Shown here piece after piece: positions 34,304-45,190 of a stretch of DNA of 64,000 bases. Source of the stretch: Paragonimus westermani (Eukaryota; Platyhelminthes; Trematoda; Plagiorchiida; Troglotrematidae). Position numbers and translations under genes: made by a program. Each line of letters opens with the position of its first letter. Positions within the stretch are counted from its first letter, which is position 1. Where the stretch lies: contig QNGE01001026.1 in NCBI GenBank assembly GCA_008508345.1, positions 62,001 to 126,000 on the forward strand. The letters run 5' to 3'. A model generated the notes under the pieces. The model did no database searches, was not told the origin of the DNA, and saw only the letters and a program-made list of their open reading frames with translations.

Positions 34304-37300
34304 ATGACTACGTCCCTATTCAAACATTCGAGGACGGTTGCGGTGGCCTTTCTGACGTTGGTCAATTTAGAGGATTCGACCACAATTCCTAGACCAGCAG
34401 TCGTTGGAAGAAGACTTGTTGAATATACCGAAAGTTTCGTTTTTCGGTCAGCTGAGCTCAACAACACTTATGTAAGCAAAATATGATTAAGCACCACCTC
34501 TTTGGCTACAAGTTTTCAGCTTGAGGTGGATAGCAGCTGGCTACTACAGCGACTTCTACATTCGGAGAAGATCCGTAGTGCCTTTCCTACACTAACCGGT
34601 TTATGCTTGTCATTCAAGAATGATGATTCTTCTGTTAATACTGCCCGTGGAAATACTAACACCACAGAGACCTCTCTATCAGGTAGGCCTGGGTGGAATA
34701 TGCCGGTTCCCTCGGTTGATTCTCCTTCAATAATACCCAACAAAATACATCGAAACGATCCATCTGACATCAGTTTGACTGCATCAGCTGAATGAATAAA
34801 TTTGAATTTTGTGCCAATCCGTTCTGATAACCATACTCCGAATTTTCTGACTTACTTCCTAGCTTCAACAAAGTCATATATCCAAGTCCATTACACTGCT
34901 GAATGAGTGTCGGTGAAACACCATGAAAACAATGTATCTAATTGCTCGTGAGCTCATGCATTTTCAGTTGTGACACTTGGAACTAATTCATAGGAGAGGT
35001 GACAACATAATTTATTATATCCAACTTCCTGGGGACGATGAAGAGTTTATTCAAATCTTGACTTGTGAGAAACCTAACTAACCGAACACAGTACATTACT
35101 ATCAAAACAAAGGTGTAAAAACAAACCCAAATAATTCCAAACTGATAAACAAGAGCTGATGTGATTCAATAGCAAAATTTGTTTTGCTTAGGCTTCCTGA
35201 AGAAATGAGTTATTTTTAATTCCTTCGTTTTTTCAGCCATCTTTACGACAAAACGGGAAAAGGAAAGTTTACCAATCGCCAGTGAGTTTTTGAAGTTAAC
35301 GTACTGTGTTTAAAGCTCTGGTTGCAAGTGTATAAAATTAAAGACTACATAAGGAAATACTTAATGAATTCGACGTTCTCTGGCCCTTATCGATTTGTAA
35401 ATCTATTGCAAAATTTTCCTCTTCGAAGTTTCAGTAGCCACAACGGAGTCTCCATAATTTTTTAGAATTCCACTTTTGAGAAATTCATCCAGATAAACCG
35501 TCCAACTTGCCTCACTCGAAAAATATCATTCGAATCGAGTTCCACTGTTCCTGTTTGCATGAATGAACTTAGTCAAACAAAAATATTTTCACATTTTTTG
35601 GTCTCAGTTGACTACGATGGGTTCAATTCATGCATCCGGTCTGAAAGTGCGCCAGAACCATCTCACCACGATCTAGTCAACAATGCATTCCAGGTGACTT
35701 GTATTTAAATTAGCTAAAAAGAGTCCTTTTTGTTTGCGTTGCACAACAATGTACAGTACGCGAAACGTTTCTACTGGTTTCTGTCACTTAAGTGACGGCA
35801 GCTGTATCTGGTGTCGTTGAATACAGTTTGATGACTGTTAGTCCCAGATGATTGGGGTGTGCGACATACTGGTCAAGAAAATCAATCAGTTTGCCTTTCT
35901 TAGTCTTCGGCTGATGTACAACGTCAGTGAAGTTATCACTCTTATCCATGATTTAAAAGTGAGGTCGACAAGTTTAAGAAGGAATCACGACGCTGCGGAA
36001 ACACTGGTTTCTTGAAAATTTGCCGAAAAATTCTTATTATCTATTTTTGTTTTAATTCGAGTACAAACTTCGCCCTTGACTCACAGCTTGTTTTTTACAA
36101 GGTTTATATACGTGGATATGGCCCATCTCGAAATCCAAAGAAGGATGAAGCTAGTCATGAAATTTCGGTTTGAGAGTGCCTATCGTGAAACACTATGAAC
36201 CCAATTTTGAACCCTAACGGTATAGCCAGTGCCGAGGTGGAGTGTATTCAGTCGCATAATCGAAGTGAAACGCAACGTGTAAGTCAATCATATTTAAATT
36301 TCCTCGTTACATTAGGCGCATATAAAACTGATGGACGAGTGCTGTCGTGCTGTCATTTTGAGAGTGAGCATCGGGAATGACCATAGCATTCGTTGTCTTG
36401 AGAGTTTCTAAGTGTTGACGTCGTCAGTATAGAAATCCGGCACATTCTGTGATGTTAAAAACAGCGGCCATATTCATTAAAAAATGGCATTTTTGCGGTC
36501 TTCTCAAACAATTCTTAACAACGACCATTTTTTAAAATAGACTAACCACTTGCAGATGCGTCTCCTTCAGTCAGCTTTCTGAATACAGCCCTAGAAGGTA
36601 TCTTCCATAAACTTAATTGACTCAGATCGACTTCTTTAGTTTAACTCGCTTTACCGAGATCACTAACAACGTTGCCTCCTCTTAATCCTAACAGTTCCAG
36701 ACGATCAACTCTCATGAAAGGTAATTACCGCAAATACGTTCACGAATCTGATCTGTGCGCACTATTCTCTTGACGTTATGAGAAGTGTTACTGATGAACA
36801 TTCGGGGATTCGACTAATTTTAAGTTGTGTACCATTTACAAATGACCGTAGTCTTCACGTTCAGATAGACTGAGATGTGTTCATTCTAGTAGCTTTCTTG
36901 AATTTTCTCATATCTTCCAGTGTTTTACTCAAGGTTTATCGCGTCATATCAAAGTGACCATCATTATCGATCCAAGTCACAGATGGGTTTCAAAATCAAG
37001 CAAAAATTCCACATTTATTTTCTCAGAGATTGATCTGTCTAGTTGCGTTTAGAGGTCAAGTAGCCGACATAGTCATTCAATAAGATTCGTTTTGAATTGA
37101 TTTTCAGCAGCTGGAGTTTCTACCAACATCACGGATGTCCAGCGGTTTGGAGAGCGAATTTTCATACGCATACTAATCGCAGTATCGCTACGGAGCAAAA
37201 TGTAAGAAAAATATGATTTACAAATTAAAATTTGAGCTATTAACAACTGTGACGTACATCACAGATGCAAGGTTTTTAAACCGACAAATCCTCATTGGAC

Positions 37301-37492
37301 TATAAATTATGAGGAGCCGGATAAATTACAGTCAGTATGATGACTTTACTAATTATTTAATTCATAACGGCAGTAGTTCGTCGGTTCAACATGCCTTATT
37401 ATCAGTCATGGAACGGAACAAATATGGAAAAGGTTCTGATAAGAGTCCATCCCATCATATACATAATCAACCTCTATCTCGAAGTCCTTCAG
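34304..37492 (+). CDS. Seven- to eight-exon gene, product not recognised
   Basis: Plus-strand model with strong splice sites. E1 34304-34471 starts at ATG (MTTSLFKHSRTVAVAFLTLV), donor ACTTAT|GTAAGC. A 48-bp intron. E2 34520-34682 (LEVDSSWLLQRLLHSEKIRS), donor TATCAG|GTAGGC. E3 35237-35281, 45 bp, acceptor CGTTTTTTCAG. E4 35608-35693 (IDYDGFNSCIRSESAPEPSH), acceptor TTGGTCTCAG, donor TTCCAG|GTGACT. E5 36087-36167 (LVFYKVYIRGYGPSRNPKKD). E6 36237-36278, donor CAACGT|GTAAGT. Phases 0, 1, 1, 0, 0 and 0 all match. E7 (37108-37201, TNITDVQRFGERIFIRILIA) and E8 (about 37332-37492, QYDDFTNYLIHNGSSSSVQH) match each other in phase 2, but E6 to E7 do not, so an exon or alternative border is missing there. 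E5's donor is weak. Hydrophilic, Ser-rich protein continuing past 37.5 kb. Confidence 0.7.
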
Positions 37493-38560
37493 GTAGGCGT
37501 CTAGTGGTTACTTTGAGTGACACGTTCAATTCAAATTATCAGTGTTGTCAACAAAATTTTTAGTTTGAACTCTTTCATTCTTCATCACTTAATTAATCGA
37601 TTTATCAATACACATGGGTTCAACCATTGAATGCGTTGTTCACAATTTGTTCACCTTATACTCTTCGGTATGCGCTCAAACCATCTAGTACCTGATAGTA
37701 ATATGCCCTCAATAGTTCATTTATCTTAGTGGTCCTCATAATCTTTAAATAAACGAAAATCTCGCAGCTGAGGTTCTACCGGAAACAAATGGTGCTCTAA
37801 ATTCGATTATTTCTGTATGCATTTTTACAGCTTCTGCGGACTTCGGCGTAAAAATTTTTAGTGAACCAGTTGTGACCGTCCACTAAGTTTCCTGGGGGCT
37901 CATGACGATGATCCTCCAGTGAACTTAGTGAATTGTCTATTGTTTGCCGATAATTTGTTTAGTAGATAAAGTTTGAAAATCGTCTACCGAGATACCAAAA
38001 CACACTATTGCCTGCTTGCGATGGCCTAAATCGGGGTTATGTCAGGTGCGCTGTTTGATCATTTTGTCGCACAATTTCAGAAAAATAGGCTAGAGTGAGT
38101 TACTAATACGACATATCTGTCAAGCAGATACAGCTGTATGTTATCTGGTGCGTGCCGCGTTCTACAGTTTTACATTGAACAGAGTTTAATAATCAGCGGG
38201 ACATAAAACGACAAAATCAATAGACGTAAACGTGTGCGTGCACACAAAAGAGTAAGGCATATCAATCATGAGGAAAAACTGATTTTTCAATGCACACAGG
38301 TGGATTTACACATGTTCATCTTTATATGATACGTCTGCCCAGAGCACAATAGTTAATGCTTTGCATAACGCACTGGAAAGCCTTGACGCAAGTTTAATAC
38401 AAGTTAACTCGTGAACAGCTATCACGTTGTTGACGATACTGTTAGTTTCTTAGGTGAACTTTGGTCATGAGGAGACATTGTTACATTTGAGCATCGTGCT
38501 AAACACTGATCACACTGTTTAGTTGCATGTTCGTTCTGCATTCTAACATTACAATTTGTT
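37493..38560. other. No exon seen
   Basis: Presumably intron or 3' flank of the 34.3-kb gene; nothing recognisable. Confidence 0.3.
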
Positions 38561-38572
38561 GATCTGTTGATT

Positions 38573-38785
38573 TCAAGAAGAACTATTAAGAGGTTTTTCA
38601 AATGTACTATGCAGGAATATATCCCAGACCCATTCGGTTCGGAGTAGTACTAGCAGAAACTTCTTTTCTGCTGGAGGAAAGATGTGTTTAGCAGTACTAA
38701 TTTGGCCTGCTAACTGAATGACGTTGGTTACTCGAATGTGTAATGTGCGGTACGCACTGCTAAACGTCAACACAAATTCTTCTAT
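38573..38785 (-). CDS. Probable terminal coding exon
   Basis: After acceptor CCTTATGTGCAG the minus strand reads IEEFVLTFSSAYRTLHIRVT, NVIQLAGQISTAKHIFPPAE, KKFLLVLLRTEWVWDIFLHS and TFEKPLNSSS to a TGA at 38573. The frame is also open upstream to about 38890 (RKDSVCFSKYVVLMKSVLQG), so the exon may begin earlier. No donor precedes the stop, which favours a last exon. The next upstream minus-strand exons found are the weak ones at 40.9-41.6 kb, separated by a Penelope-like insertion. Function unknown. Confidence 0.55.
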   Translation of the reverse strand: MEEFVLTFSSAYRTLHIRVTNVIQLAGQISTAKHIFPPAEKKFLLVLLRTEWVWDIFLHSTFEKPLNSSS

Positions 38786-39399
38786 CTGCACATAAGGAAA
38801 GTAATGGAATTGCTTTAGAAGAACACCCTGCAATACGCTTTTCATCAGAACAACATATTTAGAAAAGCAAACCGAATCTTTACGAATCAAACTTGAACCT
38901 ATAGATAAGAAACGATTTTCTAATTGGTGTATCCTTCGAACATCTTTTGCTTCCTCTCAGCAAGTAAAAAAGACATTCCACTAATCAATCAACAGAAAAA
39001 TTGATCACACCTAGAGAATCGCATGCTCAACAATTTGTTGATTTTGTCAAACTTCATGAGATTGCTGCAACTTTGGAGCCAATGTTATTTTTGTTTCGTG
39101 CACAACAAGACCAACTGGCACATTAGTGGGACCAATATTTCTAAACGGCAAAACAATCAACGTTTTTAAAGTTTTCAGAGAGTGTTTTCAGTTAATCGAC
39201 TAACTGAACGGTTTTCAGTGTAACTGCAAAATAGTTTCTTTGTTTACAAATAGTCCCCCGCTGTGGACGATTGAAGCACTTTGTCAATATGTCGACCAAA
39301 CTCATTTAAACTTGGGGCTGTTTACATCTGTGTTAGAATGCTTTCTGTTAATCCAAACAGCGAACGTAGTTCTACGTCCAACAGACCGGCTATATATAA

Positions 39400-40460
39400 A
39401 TTAACAGCAGTACACTCGGTCCACTAGCCGACATATTTTCGTTGCCCATTTGTGACACAACGCAGATGTGGCTATCAGTGAAGCCCACTTTTTACAGCTG
39501 TAAGCAGATGATATCCAAGGACGTGGCAACATTTGTACTGAACTCCACGAACAAGCTGGATTCCGAAAGTTAGCATTGCTACTGTGTGCTAGCATAAGAA
39601 AACCCCGGGCTTTTGGATATTTTCATGGCTCACCAGAACCAAGGCTCTGTACTGAGGTCCGTCTACTGGACACACACACACACGGACGGACGGAACAGTA
39701 CCTGAAATTTCACAGTTTTGTGCCGTTCCAGTACAAGCGTGGTCTAATGGAAACCCTGTTTTGTCGCACAGGACGAAGCTGTTTGGCTGAAAAATTGGCT
39801 AGAGATATCCTTGTTGAGAGACAGGCTGGAAAAAAATGACTGTCCACTAACACTTTGGGGGAAATTCAGCAGAAAAAACTGACTACCGCAGTGGTTCCAA
39901 CAGCTACCAAACTGAACGTCTACCTTCGTTTGTCTTACAAAGGTGATGACATCACTACTCTGTTGAAAACTCGGCAGACAGTGGCTATAAGGTGTGTCCT
40001 CTAAGCAGAACAACTCGTCATGTTGTACACCACCGCCCTAAACCCAGCAGCACTGCTAAAATCACCGGTATGACTCAATGGAAAAACTTCAACCGTTTGT
40101 CAATTCTCACGTGAGTGCCGCGTCACTTACATAGGCAGAACGGAGCGGCAGTCACAAAATCAGGTCAAGGAGCAAGTTCCATTTTGGACCCTTAAAACGG
40201 TCATAGATAACAACCAGGTTTTAACCAGGTCCAGAGCTGACAATTTACGTGGAACCGGCATCATCAGTTGTTTGACGCTTGTAGACATGTCGACCTCAAG
40301 TGAACCCGAAGAATATCCTTCTGATACGTAGTCCACAGAAGTCAGAGGCAAAGGCGATGGTAATCAACAAGTGAAAGCCACCCTTCTGCGTACAAAGATT
40401 TGTTCACCTGTGAAAATTGCTCCAGTAACTGGGGCCTGGGTGTGGTAGATGATTTTGATG
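39400..40460 (+). mobile_element. Penelope-like element relic: RT C-terminus plus GIY-YIG endonuclease
   Basis: Plus strand, from about 39576, encodes HTHGRTEQYLKFHSFVPFQY KRGL, then FCRTGRSCLAEKLARDILVE, equivalent to the C-terminal part of the Penelope reverse transcriptase ('S.VP..YKR.L...L..R......E'). After a shift, about 39900-40010, it reads LNVYLRLSYKGDDITTLLKT, equivalent to the 'LPY.G..S..L...L' linker. At 40087-40195 comes VCQFSRECRVTYIGRTERQS then VKEQVPFWTLK, the GIY-YIG core with C-x3-C, TYIG and the helix Arg. A tail block (AEAMVINKWKP-like) follows near 40350. Stops and shifts show decay. The many minus-strand open frames here (39401-40607) are antisense shadows. The upstream limit is approximate. 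Confidence 0.78.
39669..39694. repeat. (CA)n/(GGAC)n short tandem run inside the Penelope-like relic
   Basis: Seven CA units followed by three GGAC units; reads through as DTHTHGRTE in the element frame, so it may be expanded coding sequence. Confidence 0.7.
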
Positions 40461-40962
40461 TTCAGCTTCATGACTTTCATTAAACATTGCTTTAAAAGCC
40501 CGTGGCACGCAGTAGGTACTAGATGGGGTTTGGTAAAACGTGTCCGATAGATGCATCGTGCGGGCAAACTCACTTCCCTGGTGAAAACAGCTCAGCATGG
40601 TTGACACTCAAAAAAATTCAAATGAAACGTGAATCTACAATGAGATATTAGTAATAACTTGGCTGTGTCACACATAGATAAGTGTGTTTCCCCACTGACC
40701 TTTACATAACTTTAAATAACTATTAGAAGCCGAAATTGGCATTGGATATTTGCATATTGTTCAAAGCAACTGTAGTAGAACACCACGAAATAACTAATTA
40801 GTTTCATCTGATCAGTAACCGTGCAAATATTAATGGAAGATAAATTTCGCAAGTGATACAGTTTGGGGGCAAGTTTGAGCGCTGTCTGAACGCAATATAA
40901 TTGTAGAGATTATGTTGTGTAAAGTTACCGTCAGGCATAACTTGCGAAGATTCTTCGGGTCC

Positions 40963-41602
40963 GTCTGATAAATGGCGGCTTGGTACAGGAGAAGAACCGT
41001 TAACAATCACTCACCGAGACCAAACACTGTTGTGTTCGTTAGCGAGTAGTAGGAAACCTAGGCTTGCTTGAAGTGAGCATTACTCACAAATGATCACCTC
41101 AATCCTATCTCAGTAGGCTTCTTCAGTCATCCACCAGTGTCTTCGTTTAGTGAAAACAGGATTTGAAATCGTTAACAGAATTGCTTTACACCGCTATACG
41201 TAAAGGCTATTATGGAATATTTGGTAGGGAAAATCGTCAACGTGCTTTACGTAGAAAATTGTGGTCGGATTTCTAGTTCTGACCTTAACAGGCTCTAACG
41301 ACAGCGAATTTCAAGAGCTTGTTAATTTTGGTAGGCTCGTTGTGTTAGCATGTTAACCAGGACATGCAGAAACTAAAACGTCAACAGGAAATATGAGTTT
41401 CAATGTTTGAGAGATAGTTCGAGGAATATAAAATCTGAAAGAAGGCCGCAGCAAACGACTTGCTGGCATAGGTCTCTCATAAGCCAGTCGAGGAAACTTA
41501 GTGGAAACTACAGACTGAATCACATACGGTTTCCACACAGTGGACTCTGACTTGCGCCCCAAAAACTTCCACACAACAAGCAATGAATGACTGTAAGTCC
41601 AT
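40963..41602 (-). CDS. Two weak minus-strand exons
   Basis: The first begins after acceptor GGACTTACAG (41602) and encodes VVWKFLGRKSESTVWKPYVI, QSVVSTKFPRLAYERPMPAS and FYIPRTISQTLKLIFPVDVL, ending near TGTCCTG|GTTAAC (about 41354), a weak donor. The second (about 41010-40937) encodes VNGSSPVPSRHLSDGPEESS QVMPDG with donor GACG|GTAACT. Phase 1 would join phase 1. Borders are weak, so this is tentative. They could be downstream exons of the coiled-coil gene at 42.8-45.2 kb on the same strand. Confidence 0.36.
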
Positions 41603-42277
41603 ACCGTGGAATGAACTATATGAGCTTATATGATGATATGGATTGTATTACCCTACTGGCTGGCGAAAAACCACCTCGAGGCAAAAATAGCCCACCAGTA
41701 ATAAGGTTACGGTATGCAGTTTATTCACATGTCGCCAGTTCGTTTCTCCACCATGCGTGGTGCTGATGATATCAAACTAGGTACAATAAGATGCTTACCG
41801 TCTCGCAGGTGGTCATTAGGACCAAGTGTTTGCAAAGCTCCTCTCAGCCCTTTCTAAGACCATGATGGACGCTTGATATTCTGTACTTCAACGACAAAAA
41901 GCTGATCGAGTTCAACCTATGAGTGACAGAAAACGCAACGGCTAGGTTAGGTGAAACTGTTGTTACTACACAGCATACAACGCCAACATGCATGAACTGT
42001 TGAGCTTAGTCCCAATATGACCACCTTTGGAAACGCAGGAAGGGATTTGTAGGCTTGACTCACCGTTTCGATTTTTCTATGCAGATGATGATGCTGTTCA
42101 CATAGAAGGTATAATTGTTTCGAGATCTTAAGTGTATATGGACGTTAAAGACCTGTAGAACGTGCGTGAGGACGTAAGTAAGAAGGTCGCATTCGGGATT
42201 GTTATTCACTACACCCAGCTATCACGACAGCTGAGGAAGGAGCCAAAGCTATAATTTATTGTTCCCACCAAATAGAA

Positions 42278-42496
42278 ATGCACGACAAATTGTCCGGAAG
42301 AATTAAAGGAACAGTCCACTTTAGATGTGTCCTTGAAAAATCAGTTCTCTTCGTAGCAACAGATATTTGTAACAGACAATCCGACTATAATTTAGCGATC
42401 TCACTTTGTCATTATGAGTATCTTTCAGAAACAGCAAAATTCATTGATCTCGGCGTTGTCCACGATCTGGAGAACACTACAAATCTCTTAAATTAG
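42278..42496 (+). CDS. Possible plus-strand coding frame
   Basis: From an ATG at 42278 the frame reads MHDKLSGRIKGTVHFRCVLE, KSVLFVATDICNRQSDYNLA and ISLCHYEYLSETAKFIDLGV to a TAG at 42494. Composition is protein-like but no splice sites were matched, and it lies within or beyond the 3' end of an opposite-strand gene. Confidence 0.3.
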   Translation: MHDKLSGRIKGTVHFRCVLEKSVLFVATDICNRQSDYNLAISLCHYEYLSETAKFIDLGVVHDLENTTNLLN

Positions 42497-42834
42497 ATAA
42501 AAGTGACAGCTCATCATTTGTAATCAAACGGTAGAGATATTATATTTGGCTGCGTAAGTCAATAGTCAAAGTTCATGTTTCAATGCTTCAAAAAACTACC
42601 ACACTCCGTACGCAGTAATTGATCACCACGACAGTGAGTTACGTGCTGCTTGATAATGATCGGTTGTTCCACTTTATCTGTGGTCTACAGCAGGCCAACT
42701 ACATGCAACCGTTTTTCAAAAGCACGTCAAAACAAATATAAGACAAATATTCTGCCGCAACGATTTGCCGTGCCACCGCTATTCGTTATAAACTGTTCTA
42801 AGAAGTATTCTATAGTTCACGCGAAGTTGCTTAC

Positions 42835-45190
42835 TTCCGCATCCATCTCCATTTGACTTGGCTCAATACTTCCTGAGTGAATGTCAAATCCCGCGTCCAT
42901 CGTGTTATCAAGCTCTGATGTTAAGGGTTCAAATGTCGAATCCGGCTGAACGGCAAGCATATGATTTCTCGTCAACCGTTCAACTTTTTTGCTCAAACTG
43001 AGGGTGACTTCACGTAGTGTGTGTTCCAAGTTGATACGGAGCTGTATTTCTTCATCTAACTGATGGAAAATTTACATATGCCATAATTAAGGTCTGCAAG
43101 CATAAGTTCCGTGTCACGTGAGTACAATTTGCATGTCACTTAAGAGATAGAAATTAATAGGTTTCGCGCTAATTTGTTTCATTGAAAGTCAATGAAACTT
43201 ATGTTAGCGCACGTGCTCAAACCCCTCAGGTGTATGGCTAAGCGTACTTTAAAAACCCTTAGCTAGCAGTCATCTAGTCGATCAATAGTACTACTTGTGT
43301 CCAACAGTCAAACCATACAGATTACAGTGATAATTAACTTCAAACATTGTCACACACCGTGAACTTATGAATACAGTAACAAATTTGAAACGCTCGGATT
43401 CCTTTATCCAATTCATTGAGAAGGCAAGAGTACACATCGCTCGATGGAGATATTTCGTCTATTCTCATCAATCGATCACGTATAACACGCAAACATAGGT
43501 TTAGGACAGGGCGATAAAACAATGAAATGAACGAATATCATATGGGTGTAATCAGGGTTGGCTGAACTGTTTCATCTCCAGGGTAACGAAATTGACTGCG
43601 TCAGCACCTTTTGTCAACAGAGAGCCGGTGCGTAGATTAACAACGTGTCGGATGCCACCAACAACCTAGGGTTGTCATTGCGTAATAGAACCTAAACAAG
43701 TTGAGCGCACAGACCAGGGTTCTGCAATCGGATACTAATACTGTCGGCAGCGATCAATATTCGGAACCACCATTCCTGGTCGATTCATTGGCACTCGGTC
43801 GACAATCTGAAAAGCCTCTTTTTTACCGGTAAACTAATTTTGAGTCGGTCGACTAAATAACAATCGTGATCGAAGACATCGGATTTCTGTCCGAGTGGTG
43901 GTACACAGATCCGCGTTGAGCATACCAACACCCGGGCACAAATCCGGCGCCTCCGATCTTGAAACGCGTGATGGCAACAAGTCAGGGTTTTGAATTGTAA
44001 AATATTCGATAAAATTCTCACCAAAGGTTGGTCTTTGAGGATAAAATCATGCAACACTTTCAAGACACCTATTTGATAATGTTTCTGTTTGTTACAGAAG
44101 GATTTATAGCCGTAGTCCGTTTTCAGAGCACGCATTCAGCTGGACCCACCCTTTGTCGAAGAACTTTATTTTCCGTCGTGAGTTTCATGACTGCTTTCAT
44201 GCTGTCACGAGCACACAGTTGTTCGTACTCAGCAACCAGTTTCCTGTGCCTGATTTTCAGTGCATCATAGTTTTGCATCAAGGTGTTTTGGAGGTCACGC
44301 TGGGCTTGTATAAGCCTACTCAGGGTGTCCGTCAGTGGAATGCAACTGGGTCCATGGAGCTGGCTCTTGTCCATTTTGTTAAATAGGGAATCTCGTCTCA
44401 GTGCAGCCACCGGGTTGGAACAAGAATGTTTCACAGAATGTGGCGTGGGGACACTGACCATTGGGTTACTTCGGCGCAACTGTGTGGAATTCGGTTGGCG
44501 TGCACAACCAATTGGGATACGTTGTGTTCCAAAAACTACGTAAGTATTGTAAAAAAACTGTCTTCTTCCCTAAACAAAAGAAGAAGGTGAAATTATACGA
44601 TAGAACTGTGTACCGATGAGTATTACCAAATGATCGTATGTTGTCAATGTTACCTATTAATCCCACTTTCTCTGGCCTAGTGATAGGTATTTCTTTTATC
44701 TACACCAGTCGGATTAAGGCTAGCAGTTCAACGGTGGTGCTAGCTTGCACAATGTCATCCAGTTATACTCATTCAGGTATAAATTTACACGAGTCCTCCA
44801 TGGACAAAACTGACTGGTTTTTTGAGATTTGCTGTGCGACAGTTGACATCTATAAGTTTGAGAATACGTTGTGTGCAGTCGGCAGACACAGTTATTCACA
44901 AGGAGTCAATTATGCAAACAGCCGGTTCCGGCAATTCTTATCCTGCCTTCACAATTACACAGGGTACATGCAGGTCAGATGTGTAAAAAAACAAGAACGA
45001 ATCAAGAACATGTCAATTAGACCAATAGAATAACAGATATGGGGTGGATCACATCTTGTGATTTTCTTGACCCTGTGTAACTGTAGAAGCCTGTTGTGAG
45101 TTGCCGAAAACAGCTGTTCACATAACTGACTTATAAATTCTATGGGAATGTGGACACGCTTCAAACAGTCTCGGGATTTTTCTAAACTCA
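42835..45190 (-). CDS. Coiled-coil protein gene, three joined exons
   Basis: Minus strand. Exon about 45190-45072 (acceptor TTGAGTTTAG, donor ACAGG|GTCAAG) encodes SRDCLKRVHIPIEFISQLCE QLFSATHNRLLQLHR. Exon 44479-44150 (330 bp, acceptor TCCACACAG, donor CAAAGG|GTGGGT) encodes a Ser/Pro-rich start (NPMVSVPTPHSVKHSCSNPV) then a heptad-patterned helix (LTDTLSRLIQAQRDLQNTLM, YDALKIRHRKLVAEYEQLCA, VMKLTTENKVLRQR). Exon 43059-42835 (225 bp, acceptor TTTTCCATCAG, donor CGGAA|GTAAGC) continues it (LDEEIQLRINLEHTLREVTL, LSKKVERLTRNHMLAVQ) and ends acidic. All junctions are phase 0. The frame of the middle exon is also open upstream to a TACGTAG acceptor near 44535. The helix is typical of cytoskeletal or centrosomal scaffolds; the family is not identified. 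Confidence 0.72.
43690..43825 (+). repeat. Dispersed repeat, copy related to 56365-56500
   Basis: Blocks GCGCACAGACCAGGGTTCTG, CAATCGGATACTAATACTGT and CGGAACCACCATTCCTGGTC correspond in order to GAGCACAGAGGTTAGAGTTG, AAATCGGATACTAACGGCCT and CGGCATCTCACCATTTCTGA at 56.37 kb, followed in both by GACA.TCTG.AAAGC. It lies within the large intron of the coiled-coil gene. Spacing is conserved, so this is a diverged interspersed repeat; its class is unknown, though the first block could be a SINE D-arm (AGGTTAGAG in the other copy). Confidence 0.55.
44638..45033 (+). CDS. Open frame nested opposite the coiled-coil gene
   Basis: A 131-codon plus-strand frame starts at ATG 44638 (MLSMLPINPTFSGLVIGISF, then IYTSRIKASSSTVVLACTMS, MDKTDWFFEICCATVDIYKF and QFLSCLHNYTGYMQVRCVKK) and ends at TAA (45031-45033). 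It lies almost entirely inside the intron between the first two exons of the minus-strand coiled-coil gene. Its length is unusual for chance in this window, but no promoter, splice site or family supports it. Confidence 0.3.
   Translation: MLSMLPINPTFSGLVIGISFIYTSRIKASSSTVVLACTMSSSYTHSGINLHESSMDKTDWFFEICCATVDIYKFENTLCAVGRHSYSQGVNYANSRFRQFLSCLHNYTGYMQVRCVKKQERIKNMSIRPIE

Noticed and set aside
39401..39595. 64-codon minus-strand frame
   Set aside because: Overlaps the Penelope-like relic in antisense and has no splice support.
40160..40607. Three overlapping minus-strand frames
   Set aside because: Antisense shadows of the Penelope-like GIY-YIG region.
43340..43522. Minus-strand frame (DRLMRIDEISPSSDVYSCLL) between two coiled-coil exons
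   Set aside because: No AG acceptor in a usable phase; the flanking exons join perfectly in phase 0 without it.
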